DNA from: Pseudomonas khorasanensis
GTDB lineage: Bacteria; Pseudomonadota; Gammaproteobacteria; Pseudomonadales; Pseudomonadaceae
DNA: 64,000 nucleotides
Assembly: GCF_014268505.2 (NCBI RefSeq)
Contig: NZ_JABWQP020000017.1
Span: forward strand, 34,913-98,912
Direction: 5' to 3'
Position 1 is the stretch's first letter; each line of letters starts with the position of its first letter. The position numbers and the translations under genes were made by a program. This document shows positions 53,364 through 61,712 of this stretch, piece by piece. Under the pieces are notes generated by a model that ran no database searches, had not been told where the DNA came from, and saw nothing but the letters and a program-made list of their open reading frames with translations.

Positions 53364-54338
53364 ATGGCCCACCCGTTTGAAACCCTCACCCCCGATCTTG
53401 TCCTTGATGCCGTCGAGAGCATCGGTTTTCTCAGCGATGCGCGCATCCTGGCGCTCAACAGCTACGAAAACCGCGTCTATCAGGTTGGCATCGAAGACTG
53501 CGAACCGCTGATCGCCAAGTTCTATCGCCCGCAGCGCTGGACCAACGAAGCCATCCTCGAAGAGCACCAATTCACCTTCGAACTGGCCGACATCGACATC
53601 CCGGTAGTGGCGCCGCTGATCCACAACGGCGAAACCCTGCACGAGCACGCCGGTTTCCGCTTCACCCTGTTTCCGCGCCGTGGTGGCCGCGCGCCGGAGC
53701 CGGGCAATCTCGACCAGCTCTATCGCCTCGGCCAATTGCTTGGGCGCATGCATGCGGTGGGCGGCACCAAGCCCTTCGAGCACCGCGAAGCCCTCGCCGT
53801 GCAGAACTTCGGCCACGCCTCGCTGAACACCCTGCTCGACGGTAACTTCATTCCCAAGAGCTTGCTGCCGGCCTACGAGTCGGTTGCCCGCGACCTGCTC
53901 AAACGCGTCGAAGACGTCTACGCCGCCACGCCGCACCAGAACATTCGCATGCACGGTGATTGCCACCCGGGCAACATGATGTGCCGTGACGAGATGTTCC
54001 ACATCGTCGACCTTGACGACTGCCGCATGGGCCCGGCGGTGCAGGACATCTGGATGATGCTGGCCGGTGACCGCCAGGAATGTACGGGGCAGCTGTCGGA
54101 GTTAATGGACGGCTATAACGAATTCCATGATTTCGATCCCCGCGAGCTGGCGCTGATCGAACCGCTGCGCGCGCTGCGCCTGATGCACTACAGCGCCTGG
54201 CTGGCACGGCGCTGGGATGACCCGGCGTTCCCGCACAGCTTTCCGTGGTTCGGTACGGAACGCTACTGGGGCGATCAGGTGTTGGCATTGCGAGAACAAT
54301 TGGCCGCGCTCAACGAAGAGCCGCTGAAACTTTTCTGA
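53364..54338 (+). CDS. srkA: Stress-response Ser/Thr kinase SrkA (YihE/RdoA family)
   Basis: SrkA is a eukaryotic-like (aminoglycoside phosphotransferase-fold) kinase that restrains cell death under envelope stress, possibly through the MazF pathway. The 324-residue protein starts MAHPFETLTPDLVLDAVESI, has the ATP-lysine segment PLIAKFYRPQRW near residue 50, the catalytic loop MHGDCHPGNMMCRDE near 197 and IVDLDDCRMGPAVQD near 213. The ATG at 53364 follows GCAGGAG; upstream in-frame codons are the REPIN. It stands as a single gene. Confidence 0.93.
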   Translation: MAHPFETLTPDLVLDAVESIGFLSDARILALNSYENRVYQVGIEDCEPLIAKFYRPQRWTNEAILEEHQFTFELADIDIPVVAPLIHNGETLHEHAGFRFTLFPRRGGRAPEPGNLDQLYRLGQLLGRMHAVGGTKPFEHREALAVQNFGHASLNTLLDGNFIPKSLLPAYESVARDLLKRVEDVYAATPHQNIRMHGDCHPGNMMCRDEMFHIVDLDDCRMGPAVQDIWMMLAGDRQECTGQLSELMDGYNEFHDFDPRELALIEPLRALRLMHYSAWLARRWDDPAFPHSFPWFGTERYWGDQVLALREQLAALNEEPLKLF

Positions 54339-54353
54339 TCAAGATCCAAAATC

Positions 54354-54430
54354 AAAAGATCGCAGCCTTCGGCAGCTCCTACCCTGGAATACATTTCTCC
54401 TGTAGGCGCTGGCGAAGGCTGCGATCTTTT
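54354..54430. terminator. GATCGCAGCC palindromic terminator after srkA
   Basis: AAAAGATCGCAGCCTTCGGC and the inverse GGCGAAGGCTGCGATCTTTT form a long imperfect stem with a T-run. It is the same repeat family as 13847-13924. Confidence 0.8.
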
Positions 54431-54505
54431 TGCTTTCTGACACGACACATCTATACGACCTCCTTACAATCCCTCTTTTGTCAGCTGCCTGAGCAAGGAT
54501 TCTGC

Positions 54506-55393
54506 ATGCAAGCCGCCAACCCGCGTCGCGGGTACATTCTGGGCCTGAGCGCCTACATCATCTGGGGCCTGTTCCCGATCTATTTCAAAGCCATCGCCGA
54601 AGTCCCCGCCGTCGAGATCATCATTCATCGCGTGCTGTGGTCGGCGCTGTTCGGTGCGCTGTTGCTCATGGTGTGGAAACACCCGGGCTGGCTGCGTGAA
54701 TTGCTCGACAACCCCAAGCGCCTGGCGATCCTCGCACTCAGCGGCACGCTGATCGCCGCCAACTGGCTGACCTACGTCTGGTCGGTGAACAACGGGCGGA
54801 TGCTCGAGGCGAGCCTGGGTTATTACATCAACCCGCTGGTCAATGTGCTGTTGGGCATGGTGATTCTCGGTGAGCGTCTGCGAAGAATGCAGTGGGTGGC
54901 GGTCGGCCTGGCTGCTGTGGGCGTGGCGCAACAGGTATGGCAGGTCGGCAGCCTGCCCTGGGTGTCGCTGGTCCTGGCATTGACGTTTGGTTTCTACGGA
55001 CTGATCCGCAAGCAGGCACCGGTCAAGGCGTTGCCGGGCCTGGTGGTGGAAACCTGGATGCTGGTACCGATTGCCATCGCCTGGTTGCTGTTCAACCAGA
55101 CCGCGACCAGCGTTCAGCCCGAATTCTGGACCACCTCCCAAGCCTGGTGGCTGGTGGCTGCCGGCCCGGTGACGCTGGTGCCGCTGGTGTGTTTCAACGC
55201 CGCTACCCGGCATCTGCCCTACACCACCATCGGCTTCCTGCAATACATCGCGCCGACGCTGGTATTGCTGCAGGCAGTGCTGCTGTTTGGCGAGCATCTG
55301 TCGTCCAGTACCCTCGTCGCTTTCATGTTTATCTGGGCCGGCCTGGCCGTTTACAGCGTCGATGCGTGGATAAGTCTGCGCCGGCGCAACTGA
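54506..55393 (+). CDS. rarD: EamA-family transporter RarD
   Basis: RarD is an inner-membrane drug/metabolite transporter; its substrate is not established, though it was first tied to chloramphenicol sensitivity in other genera. The 295-residue protein has ten predicted membrane helices in two EamA halves (about residues 10-140 and 150-285), beginning MQAANPRRGYILGLSAYIIW with WGLFPIYFKAIAEVPAVEII. The ATG at 54506 follows GCAAGGA; upstream codons in the frame are repeat and terminator sequence. Confidence 0.94.
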   Translation: MQAANPRRGYILGLSAYIIWGLFPIYFKAIAEVPAVEIIIHRVLWSALFGALLLMVWKHPGWLRELLDNPKRLAILALSGTLIAANWLTYVWSVNNGRMLEASLGYYINPLVNVLLGMVILGERLRRMQWVAVGLAAVGVAQQVWQVGSLPWVSLVLALTFGFYGLIRKQAPVKALPGLVVETWMLVPIAIAWLLFNQTATSVQPEFWTTSQAWWLVAAGPVTLVPLVCFNAATRHLPYTTIGFLQYIAPTLVLLQAVLLFGEHLSSSTLVAFMFIWAGLAVYSVDAWISLRRRN

Positions 55394-55616
55394 TCAAAAA
55401 ACGTTCAAAGCTTTGCAGGCCATGATTCCCGTGGCCTGCAACGTTCCTTCCCAAGGTTATCCACAGCGTGATCCCCGCCGATTGTGCGCAAGTCACTGAA
55501 TGTTGGCGGTTTTTTGATCAACTGCAGCAAAGCCACGGCGGACGTGGCGTGGCGCTCTGTCTCTACAGGTTATCCACAGGCAGGTGCACGTTTAACCTGA
55601 ATAACCCTGTCAGCGC
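55394..55616. other. 223-base convergent spacer with two DnaA boxes and inverted repeats
   Basis: No gene. Two perfect DnaA boxes TTATCCACA stand in the same direction at 55457-55465 and 55570-55578. TGATCAAAAAA (55392-55402) and TTTTTTGATCA (55510-55520) are an 11-base inverted repeat. TTGCAGGCCA and TGGCCTGCAA (55414-55442) form a hairpin after rarD. This could bind DnaA or merely end transcription; it lies between convergent genes. Confidence 0.6.
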
Positions 55617-56135
55617 TTAAACCTCCGTGCGTAGCACCAACTCGACCATCAAGTCATCGGCCAGGGTTTCAAGGCGCGCCTGCAACACATCCAGCGACAG
55701 CGTAAGCGGCACCGCCAGAATCGCCTCGGCATGGAACAGCGGATCGCTGCTCATGGGCGCCGGTCGCACTTCGGTCACCAGTCGTTCGAGGTTGACGCCC
55801 TGTTCGCTCAACAGCCCTGTGATGTCACGCACGATGCCGGGCCGGTCATTACCGACCAGTTCCATGGCGATCGGCTTCCAGGTGCACGACTCTTCGATGC
55901 CGCTTTCGGCAATCAACACGCGGATATCGTGAGCCGACAGGGCGTGCAGGCCTTTGACCAGTTCATCGTAAGCCTCCGCCGGTACGCCGACCCGCAGAAT
56001 CCCGGCGAACTGCCCCGCCATCCGCGACATGCGGCTTTCCAGCCAGTTGCCGCCATGCTCGGCAATGCACTGGGCGATCCGCTCGACCTGCCCCGGTTTG
56101 TCCGGAGCGAAAACGGTGATTACCAGATGGTCCAT
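55617..56135 (-). CDS. Glycine cleavage system transcriptional repressor-like ACT protein (GcvR family)
   Basis: A 172-residue protein with two ACT domains (MDHLVITVFAPDKPGQVERI at the start, and WKPIAMELVGNDRPGIVRDI near residue 92). GcvR proteins sense glycine and regulate the gcv operon through GcvA in E. coli; no gcv gene is near. I chose ATG 56135 behind GAGGGCAGC; the frame runs upstream through a REPIN only by chance. The acting partner is unknown. Confidence 0.88.
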   Translation of the reverse strand: MDHLVITVFAPDKPGQVERIAQCIAEHGGNWLESRMSRMAGQFAGILRVGVPAEAYDELVKGLHALSAHDIRVLIAESGIEESCTWKPIAMELVGNDRPGIVRDITGLLSEQGVNLERLVTEVRPAPMSSDPLFHAEAILAVPLTLSLDVLQARLETLADDLMVELVLRTEV

Positions 56136-56215
56136 GGCGCTGCCCTCTTCATGACTTTTGTTATCGAAGGGCAAGTATAGGCAAGGGCTTGTTTTGTGTC
56201 GGATGGGCTGGCGCT

Positions 56216-56279
56216 TTCGCGAACAGGCTCGCTCCCACATTTGAAATGCAATCCCTGTGGGAGCGAGCCTGCTCGCGAA
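56216..56279. repeat. REPIN between the ACT protein gene and glcB
   Basis: TTCGCGAACAGGCTCGCTCC (one base off the family core) and GTGGGAGCGAGCCTGCTCGC are inverted with about 19 bases between. It separates the two divergent genes. Confidence 0.92.
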
Positions 56280-56677
56280 TAGTCGCACCAACGGAATGTT
56301 AGAAAAACAAATCGTGTACAACTTTCGATATTTAGCTGGAACAATCCAATGCTTTTTTGAGAACATCCTGTTCCGCGACGTGACCGCAATGCGTCATGAG
56401 GTCGCAGAACGACGTAATTGGTCTGATTTTCACAAGCGCAACTCATCATGTAGTATGCCGCAGCACGCACTACATAACGCTGGATCGATGTCTGCCCAAG
56501 GCCCTCCGCAATCCTGAAAGCCCCGTCAGCAAGGCCCTCAAGCCGTTGATTGGTCCTAGCCCAGCCGCCAGCGATGGCATGTACTGGTCGGCAGGTTTGT
56601 GGTTTAAATGGGCCACAGGCTTCATTGTTAAATTGACGAGCTGAAAAGCGAAATAGCTGAGCAGAGTGAGGCAAGCA
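56280..56677 (+). other. Long upstream region of glcB with candidate promoter
   Basis: TTCACA (56429-56434), 16 bases, and TAGTAT (56451-56456) make a plausible sigma-70 promoter, leaving a leader of roughly 215 bases before the glcB ATG. AATTGGTCTGATTTT just upstream of the -35 resembles one half of a GntR-type TTGGT-N3-ACCAA operator, and TTGATTGGTCC recurs near 56545; both are tentative. A frame at 56396-56644 encodes 82 residues without clear similarity. Confidence 0.45.
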
Positions 56678-58855
56678 ATGACTGAACACGTTCAAGTCGG
56701 TGGCCTGCAGGTCGCCAAAGTCCTGTTCGACTTCGTGAACAACGAAGCCATTCCCGGTACCGGCCTCACCGCCGAACAATTCTGGGAAGGTGCCGACAAG
56801 GTCATTCACGACCTGGCACCGAAGAACAAAGCCCTACTCGCCAAACGCGATGATTTCCAGGCGCGCATCGATGCCTGGCATCAGCAGCATGCAGGCCAGG
56901 CGCACGACGCCGTGGCCTACAAAGCTTTCCTGCAAGAGATCGGTTATCTGCTGCCAGAAGCGGCTGATTTCCAGGCAACGACGCAAAACGTCGATGATGA
57001 AGTCGCCCGTACCGCTGGCCCGCAACTGGTGGTGCCGGTGATGAACGCCCGCTTCGCTCTCAATGCCTCGAACGCCCGCTGGGGTTCGCTGTACGACGCC
57101 CTTTACGGCACCGATGCGATCAGCGAAGAAGGTGGCGCGGAGAAAGGCAAAGGCTACAACAAGGTGCGTGGTGACAAGGTCATCGCTTTTGCCCGAGCGT
57201 TCCTCGATGAAGCCGCGCCGCTGGCTGCCGGTTCCCATGTCGATTCGACCGGCTACAAGATCGTTGACGGCAAACTGCTGGTCTCCCTCAAGGGCGGCAG
57301 CAACACCGGCCTGCGCGACGACGCGCAACTGATCGGCTTCCAGGGCGACGCCAACGCGCCGATTGCGATCCTGCTCAAGCACAACGGCCTGCATTTCGAA
57401 ATCCAGATCGACGCCAGCACGCCTGTCGGTCAGACCGATGCCGCCGGCGTCAAAGACATCCTGATGGAAGCAGCGCTGACCACCATCATGGACTGCGAAG
57501 ATTCCGTGGCCGCCGTCGACGCTGACGACAAAGTGGTGATCTACCGTAACTGGCTCGGCCTCATGAAAGGCGATCTGGCGGAAGAAGTCGCCAAGGGTGG
57601 CCAGACCTTCACTCGCACCATGAACCCGGATCGCAGTTACACCACGGTGGATGGCGGCGAAGTCACGCTGCATGGCCGCTCGCTGCTGTTCGTGCGTAAC
57701 GTCGGCCACCTGATGACCATCGACGCGATCCTCGACAGTCAAGGCAACGAAGTGCCGGAAGGCATCCTCGACGGTCTGGTGACTTGCCTGGCGGCGATGC
57801 ACAACCTCAATGGCAACACCTCGCGCAAAAACACCCGCACCGGTTCGGTCTATATCGTCAAACCGAAGATGCACGGGCCGGAAGAAGCGGCGTTCACCAA
57901 CGAGCTGTTCGGGCGCATCGAAGATGTCCTGCGCTTGCCGCGCAATACCCTGAAAGTCGGGATCATGGACGAGGAGCGCCGCACCACGGTCAACCTCAAG
58001 GCCTGCATCAAGGCTGCCAGCGAGCGCGTGGTGTTCATCAACACCGGCTTCCTCGACCGCACCGGCGATGAAATCCACACCTCCATGGAAGCCGGCCCGG
58101 TGGTACGCAAGGCCGACATGAAGGCTGAAAAATGGATCGGCGCCTACGAAAACTGGAACGTCGATATCGGCCTGAGCACCGGCCTGCAAGGCCGTGCGCA
58201 AATCGGTAAAGGCATGTGGGCAATGCCGGATCTGATGGCCGCAATGCTTGAGCAGAAAATCGCTCACCCGATGGCCGGCGCCAACACGGCCTGGGTACCT
58301 TCGCCGACCGCCGCTGCGCTGCACGCGCTGCACTACCACAAGGTCGACGTGTTCGCCCGTCAGGCCGAACTGGCCAAACGCGCTCGCGCCTCGGTGGACG
58401 ATATCCTCACCATCCCGCTGGCAGTCAATCCGAACTGGACCCCAGAGCAGATCAAGAACGAACTGGACAACAACGCCCAGGGCATTCTCGGTTACGTGGT
58501 GCGCTGGATCGATCAGGGCGTCGGTTGTTCGAAAGTGCCGGACATCAACGACGTCGGCCTGATGGAAGATCGTGCGACGCTGCGTATTTCCAGCCAGCAC
58601 ATCGCCAACTGGTTGCGCCACGGTGTGGTGACCGAGGCGCAAGTGATGGAAAGCCTCAAGCGCATGGCGCCGGTGGTTGACCGTCAGAACGCCAACGACC
58701 CGCTCTACCGCCCGCTGGCACCGAACTTCGACAGCAACATCGCCTTCCAGGCGGCGGTCGAACTGGTGATCGAAGGCACCAAACAGCCGAACGGTTACAC
58801 CGAGCCGGTGCTGCACCGTCGTCGTCGCGAGTTCAAGGCTGCCAATGGCCTGTAA
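56678..58855 (+). CDS. glcB: Malate synthase G
   Basis: GlcB condenses glyoxylate with acetyl-CoA to malate, the second step of the glyoxylate shunt and of glycolate use. The 725-residue length is that of the G isoform. Signatures include MTEHVQVGGLQVAKVLFDFV at the start, TIMDCEDSVAAVDADDKVV near residue 270, the glyoxylate-site GIMDEERRTTVNL near 430, FINTGFLDRTGDEIHTSMEA near 455 and the catalytic Asp region around IDQGVGCSKVPDI near 615. The ATG at 56678 gives the family start. A terminator follows the stop. Confidence 0.97.
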   Translation: MTEHVQVGGLQVAKVLFDFVNNEAIPGTGLTAEQFWEGADKVIHDLAPKNKALLAKRDDFQARIDAWHQQHAGQAHDAVAYKAFLQEIGYLLPEAADFQATTQNVDDEVARTAGPQLVVPVMNARFALNASNARWGSLYDALYGTDAISEEGGAEKGKGYNKVRGDKVIAFARAFLDEAAPLAAGSHVDSTGYKIVDGKLLVSLKGGSNTGLRDDAQLIGFQGDANAPIAILLKHNGLHFEIQIDASTPVGQTDAAGVKDILMEAALTTIMDCEDSVAAVDADDKVVIYRNWLGLMKGDLAEEVAKGGQTFTRTMNPDRSYTTVDGGEVTLHGRSLLFVRNVGHLMTIDAILDSQGNEVPEGILDGLVTCLAAMHNLNGNTSRKNTRTGSVYIVKPKMHGPEEAAFTNELFGRIEDVLRLPRNTLKVGIMDEERRTTVNLKACIKAASERVVFINTGFLDRTGDEIHTSMEAGPVVRKADMKAEKWIGAYENWNVDIGLSTGLQGRAQIGKGMWAMPDLMAAMLEQKIAHPMAGANTAWVPSPTAAALHALHYHKVDVFARQAELAKRARASVDDILTIPLAVNPNWTPEQIKNELDNNAQGILGYVVRWIDQGVGCSKVPDINDVGLMEDRATLRISSQHIANWLRHGVVTEAQVMESLKRMAPVVDRQNANDPLYRPLAPNFDSNIAFQAAVELVIEGTKQPNGYTEPVLHRRRREFKAANGL

Positions 58856-58877
58856 CGTGCGTTGATGGTTGATATGA

Positions 58878-58911
58878 AAAAGGCCCTGATCGAGAGATCG
58901 GGCCTTTTTTG
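58878..58911 (+). terminator. Intrinsic terminator after glcB
   Basis: AAAGGCCCTGATC, GAGA, GATCGGGCCTTTTTT. A strong stem with a T-run 23 bases after the glcB stop; A-run on the left lets it act on the other strand too. Confidence 0.93.
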
Positions 58912-58942
58912 TTTATGTGTTCGGCGTCGGGAGGGCCGAGTT

Positions 58943-59052
58943 GATCGTTCCCACGCTCCTGCGTGGGAATGCAGCCCGGGACGCTCCGCGTCCCACAACA
59001 GCGGACGCGGAGCGTCCATTGATGCATTCCCACGCAGAGCGTGGGAACGATC
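58943..59052. repeat. 110-base near-perfect palindromic element
   Basis: GATCGTTCCCACGCTCCTGC from 58943 mirrors GCAGAGCGTGGGAACGATC ending at 59052, and an inner arm GGACGCTCCGCGTCC mirrors GGACGCGGAGCGTCC around ACAACAGC. The hierarchy of nested stems is typical of dispersed pseudomonad palindromes that differ from REPINs. It contains no gene. Confidence 0.88.
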
Positions 59053-59076
59053 ATCTTCTGAGCAGCGGAATTCGCC

Positions 59077-59523
59077 TTAGGGCTCTATGCCCAACTCATG
59101 TTTGACCAGCCCAAGCAGCTTCACCGTATCAATCGGCTTGAGCAGAAAATCCACCACGCTCAAATGCATCGCCTCAATCGCGTCTTTTACGTCGGCATCG
59201 CCGGACACAATGATGATCGGCATGGCCGCCCTTACCGACTCGCGCACGTGTCGGATCAGGTCCAGGCCATCGACGTTGCCCATGCGCAGATCGGTGATCA
59301 CCAGCCCGATCGAAGGTTTCTCCTCAAGCATTTTCAGCGCGGTTTCGCCGCTGGCCGCGGTCATGCAGCGAATTCCGTCCAGGGCGAGAATTTCCGACAA
59401 CAGCTCGCGGGCGTCCTTGTCGTCATCGACGATCAAGACACGCTGCGGCGGCAGATCGGGTTCGAGCATGACTGCGCTGAGCGCTTCACGCTCGGCATCG
59501 CTCAAAATATCGTGGTCGGACAT
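59077..59523 (-). CDS. CheY-like response regulator (single receiver domain)
   Basis: A 148-residue protein with a short acidic N-terminus (MSDHDILSDAEREALSAVML) and one receiver domain: VLIVDDDKDARELL near residue 30 with the acidic pocket, VITDLRMGNVDG near 77 with the phosphoacceptor aspartate, a serine in IVSGDADVK near 107 and the lysine in LLKPIDTVKLLG near 128. It has no output domain. ATG 59523 is preceded by AGAGAG; the other ATG at 59568 has no ribosome-binding site. No sensor kinase gene is adjacent, so it may be an orphan or a phosphorelay receiver. Confidence 0.92.
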   Translation of the reverse strand: MSDHDILSDAEREALSAVMLEPDLPPQRVLIVDDDKDARELLSEILALDGIRCMTAASGETALKMLEEKPSIGLVITDLRMGNVDGLDLIRHVRESVRAAMPIIIVSGDADVKDAIEAMHLSVVDFLLKPIDTVKLLGLVKHELGIEP

Positions 59524-59777
59524 GGCGCTCTCTAAATGTTCAAAATCACCTGGCAAGTGGTCAGACATCGCCAGACAGCGCTTCAATGTGCACTTCGTCG
59601 GATTTTTTTCCAAGGGGCAACGGCAAGCTTTTCCTAGGTTTTGCGTAGGGTATTTCCGAAAATTGGCCAATGGTGGCAAAACCTAGACTTACGTCCAATG
59701 GGCACCCTGCCCGCCGGGGCCGACCATGGCTGCAGAGATCCGACAACAACAATTCGAAAAAGACTGCGGTAATGGTT

Positions 59778-61712
59778 ATGAGCAAAGCGGACGCCTTCAC
59801 CCAGGCAGGGAAAACCGCGGTTTTGCAGAACATTCAGGGCACCCTGCAATTCCTTCAGCGCTTCCCGCCCTTCAATCAAATGGAACACGCCCACCTCGCC
59901 TATCTGGTGGAGCAATGTCAGCTGCGTTTTTTTGCTCAAGGCGAGAGCATCATCAAACCCGCCGATGGCCCGGTCGAACACTTTCATATCGTCAAACAGG
60001 GCCGCGTCGTGGGCGAACGTCCGCACACGGCCAGGGGCGGCACCGAAACCACGTTTGAAATCACCACAGGCGAATGTTTTCCCCTCGCCGCGTTGCTGGG
60101 CGAACGTGCAACCCGCACAGAACACCTGGCGGGCGAAGACACCTTCTGCCTGCAACTGAACAAACTGGCGTTCATCAAACTGTTCGCCCTTTCCAGCACC
60201 TTCCGCGACTTCGCCTTGCGCGGGGTCAGCAGCCTGCTCGATCAGGTGAATCAACAAGTGCAGCAAAAAGCCGTGGAAACCCTCGGCACGCAATACTCAC
60301 TGAACACCCGCCTCGGTGAACTGGCCATGCGGCACCCGGTGAGCTGCGGCCCGGATATGCCCCTGCGCGAAGCGGTGAAGCTGATGCACGAGCAACAGGT
60401 CGGCAGCATCGTCGCGGTGGATGAGCACAAGGCGCCGCTGGGGATTTTCACCCTGCGCGATCTGCGCCATGTGGTGGCCGAAGGTGTTGGCGATTTTGGT
60501 GACCCCATCGAACAGCACATGACCCGCGCACCGTTTTACCTGTCGCCGGATCACAGTGCGTTCGATGCGGCGATTGCCATGACCGAGCGCCATATTGCTC
60601 ACGTCTGTCTGGTCAAGGATCAACGCTTGTGCGGCGTGGTCTCCGAGCGCGATCTGTTTTCCCTGCAACGGGTCGATCTGGTGCACCTGGCCCGGACCAT
60701 CCGCAGCGCGCAGCGGGTTGAACAACTGGTGACGCTGCGCGGAGAAATCGGCCAATTGGTCGAACGCATGCTCGCCCACGGCGCCTCCTCGACGCAGATC
60801 ACCCACATCATTACCTTGCTCAACGATCACACGGTGTGCCGGGTGATCGAACTGACCCTCGCCGAAAAAGGCGATCCGGGCGTGCCGTTCAGTTGGCTGT
60901 GTTTCGGCAGCGAAGGCCGGCGCGAACAGACGCTGCACACCGATCAGGACAACGGCATTCTGTTCGAAGCCCGTGATGCGGCACATGCAGCGGAAATTCG
61001 CGGCAAACTGCTGCCGATCGCCCAGCAGATCAACCAGAGCCTGGCGCAGTGCGGCTTCACCCTGTGCAAGGGCAACATCATGGCCGGCAATCCCGAGTTG
61101 TGTTTGTCGCGGGCCGAATGGGCGCGGCGCTTTGCGGCGTTCATTCGCGAAGCCACGCCGGAGAACCTGCTGGGCTCAAGTATTTATTTCGACCTGCGCG
61201 TGGTCTGGGGCGACGAACACAGCTGCGAACAATTGCGCCGGGGCATTCTCGATCAGGTCGGCGACAACCGTTTGTTCCAGCGCATGCTGGCCGAAAATGC
61301 GTTGCGCAATCGCCCGCCCGTGGGGCGCTTCCGTGAATTCGTGCTGGCGCGCAAGAATGGCGAGAAGGCCACGCTGGACCTGAAAATCCAGGGCCTGACA
61401 CCCTTTGTCGATGGCGCACGGTTGCTGGCGCTGGCCAACGGCATCGACGCCAACAATACCCTCGAACGCTTTCGCCAACTGGTCGATAAGGAAGTCATCG
61501 AGCCACTCGATGGCGCGGCGTATGAAGAGGCGTATCACTTCATCCAGCAAACGCGCATGCAACAGCATCAGATCCAGACCCGGGAGAATCTGCCCTATTC
61601 CAATCGCGTCGATCCCGACAGCCTCAATCATCTCGACCGGCGCATCCTGCGTGAATCACTGCGCCAGGCGCAGCGCCTGCAAAGCAGCCTGACCTTGCGG
61701 TATCAGCTATGA
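59778..61712 (+). CDS. Cyclic-nucleotide-binding/CBS/DUF294 nucleotidyltransferase-like protein
   Basis: A 644-residue soluble protein with four parts: a cNMP-binding beta-roll (about residues 15-130), two CBS domains (about 155-275; for example VGSIVAVDEHKAPLGIFTLR near 205), a DUF294 nucleotidyltransferase-like domain with GSEGRREQTLHTDQDNGILF near 375 (the G-S/D-x-D pattern is intact), and a DUF294 C-terminal domain (about 465-600). Such proteins sense nucleotides and have unknown enzymatic output. ATG 59778 is chosen; ATG 59772 is also possible. It overlaps the next gene by 4 bases. Confidence 0.88.
   Translation: MSKADAFTQAGKTAVLQNIQGTLQFLQRFPPFNQMEHAHLAYLVEQCQLRFFAQGESIIKPADGPVEHFHIVKQGRVVGERPHTARGGTETTFEITTGECFPLAALLGERATRTEHLAGEDTFCLQLNKLAFIKLFALSSTFRDFALRGVSSLLDQVNQQVQQKAVETLGTQYSLNTRLGELAMRHPVSCGPDMPLREAVKLMHEQQVGSIVAVDEHKAPLGIFTLRDLRHVVAEGVGDFGDPIEQHMTRAPFYLSPDHSAFDAAIAMTERHIAHVCLVKDQRLCGVVSERDLFSLQRVDLVHLARTIRSAQRVEQLVTLRGEIGQLVERMLAHGASSTQITHIITLLNDHTVCRVIELTLAEKGDPGVPFSWLCFGSEGRREQTLHTDQDNGILFEARDAAHAAEIRGKLLPIAQQINQSLAQCGFTLCKGNIMAGNPELCLSRAEWARRFAAFIREATPENLLGSSIYFDLRVVWGDEHSCEQLRRGILDQVGDNRLFQRMLAENALRNRPPVGRFREFVLARKNGEKATLDLKIQGLTPFVDGARLLALANGIDANNTLERFRQLVDKEVIEPLDGAAYEEAYHFIQQTRMQQHQIQTRENLPYSNRVDPDSLNHLDRRILRESLRQAQRLQSSLTLRYQL

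Noticed and set aside
56834..58816. A 660-codon minus-strand frame over glcB
   Set aside because: Shadow of malate synthase; it has no recognisable domain.
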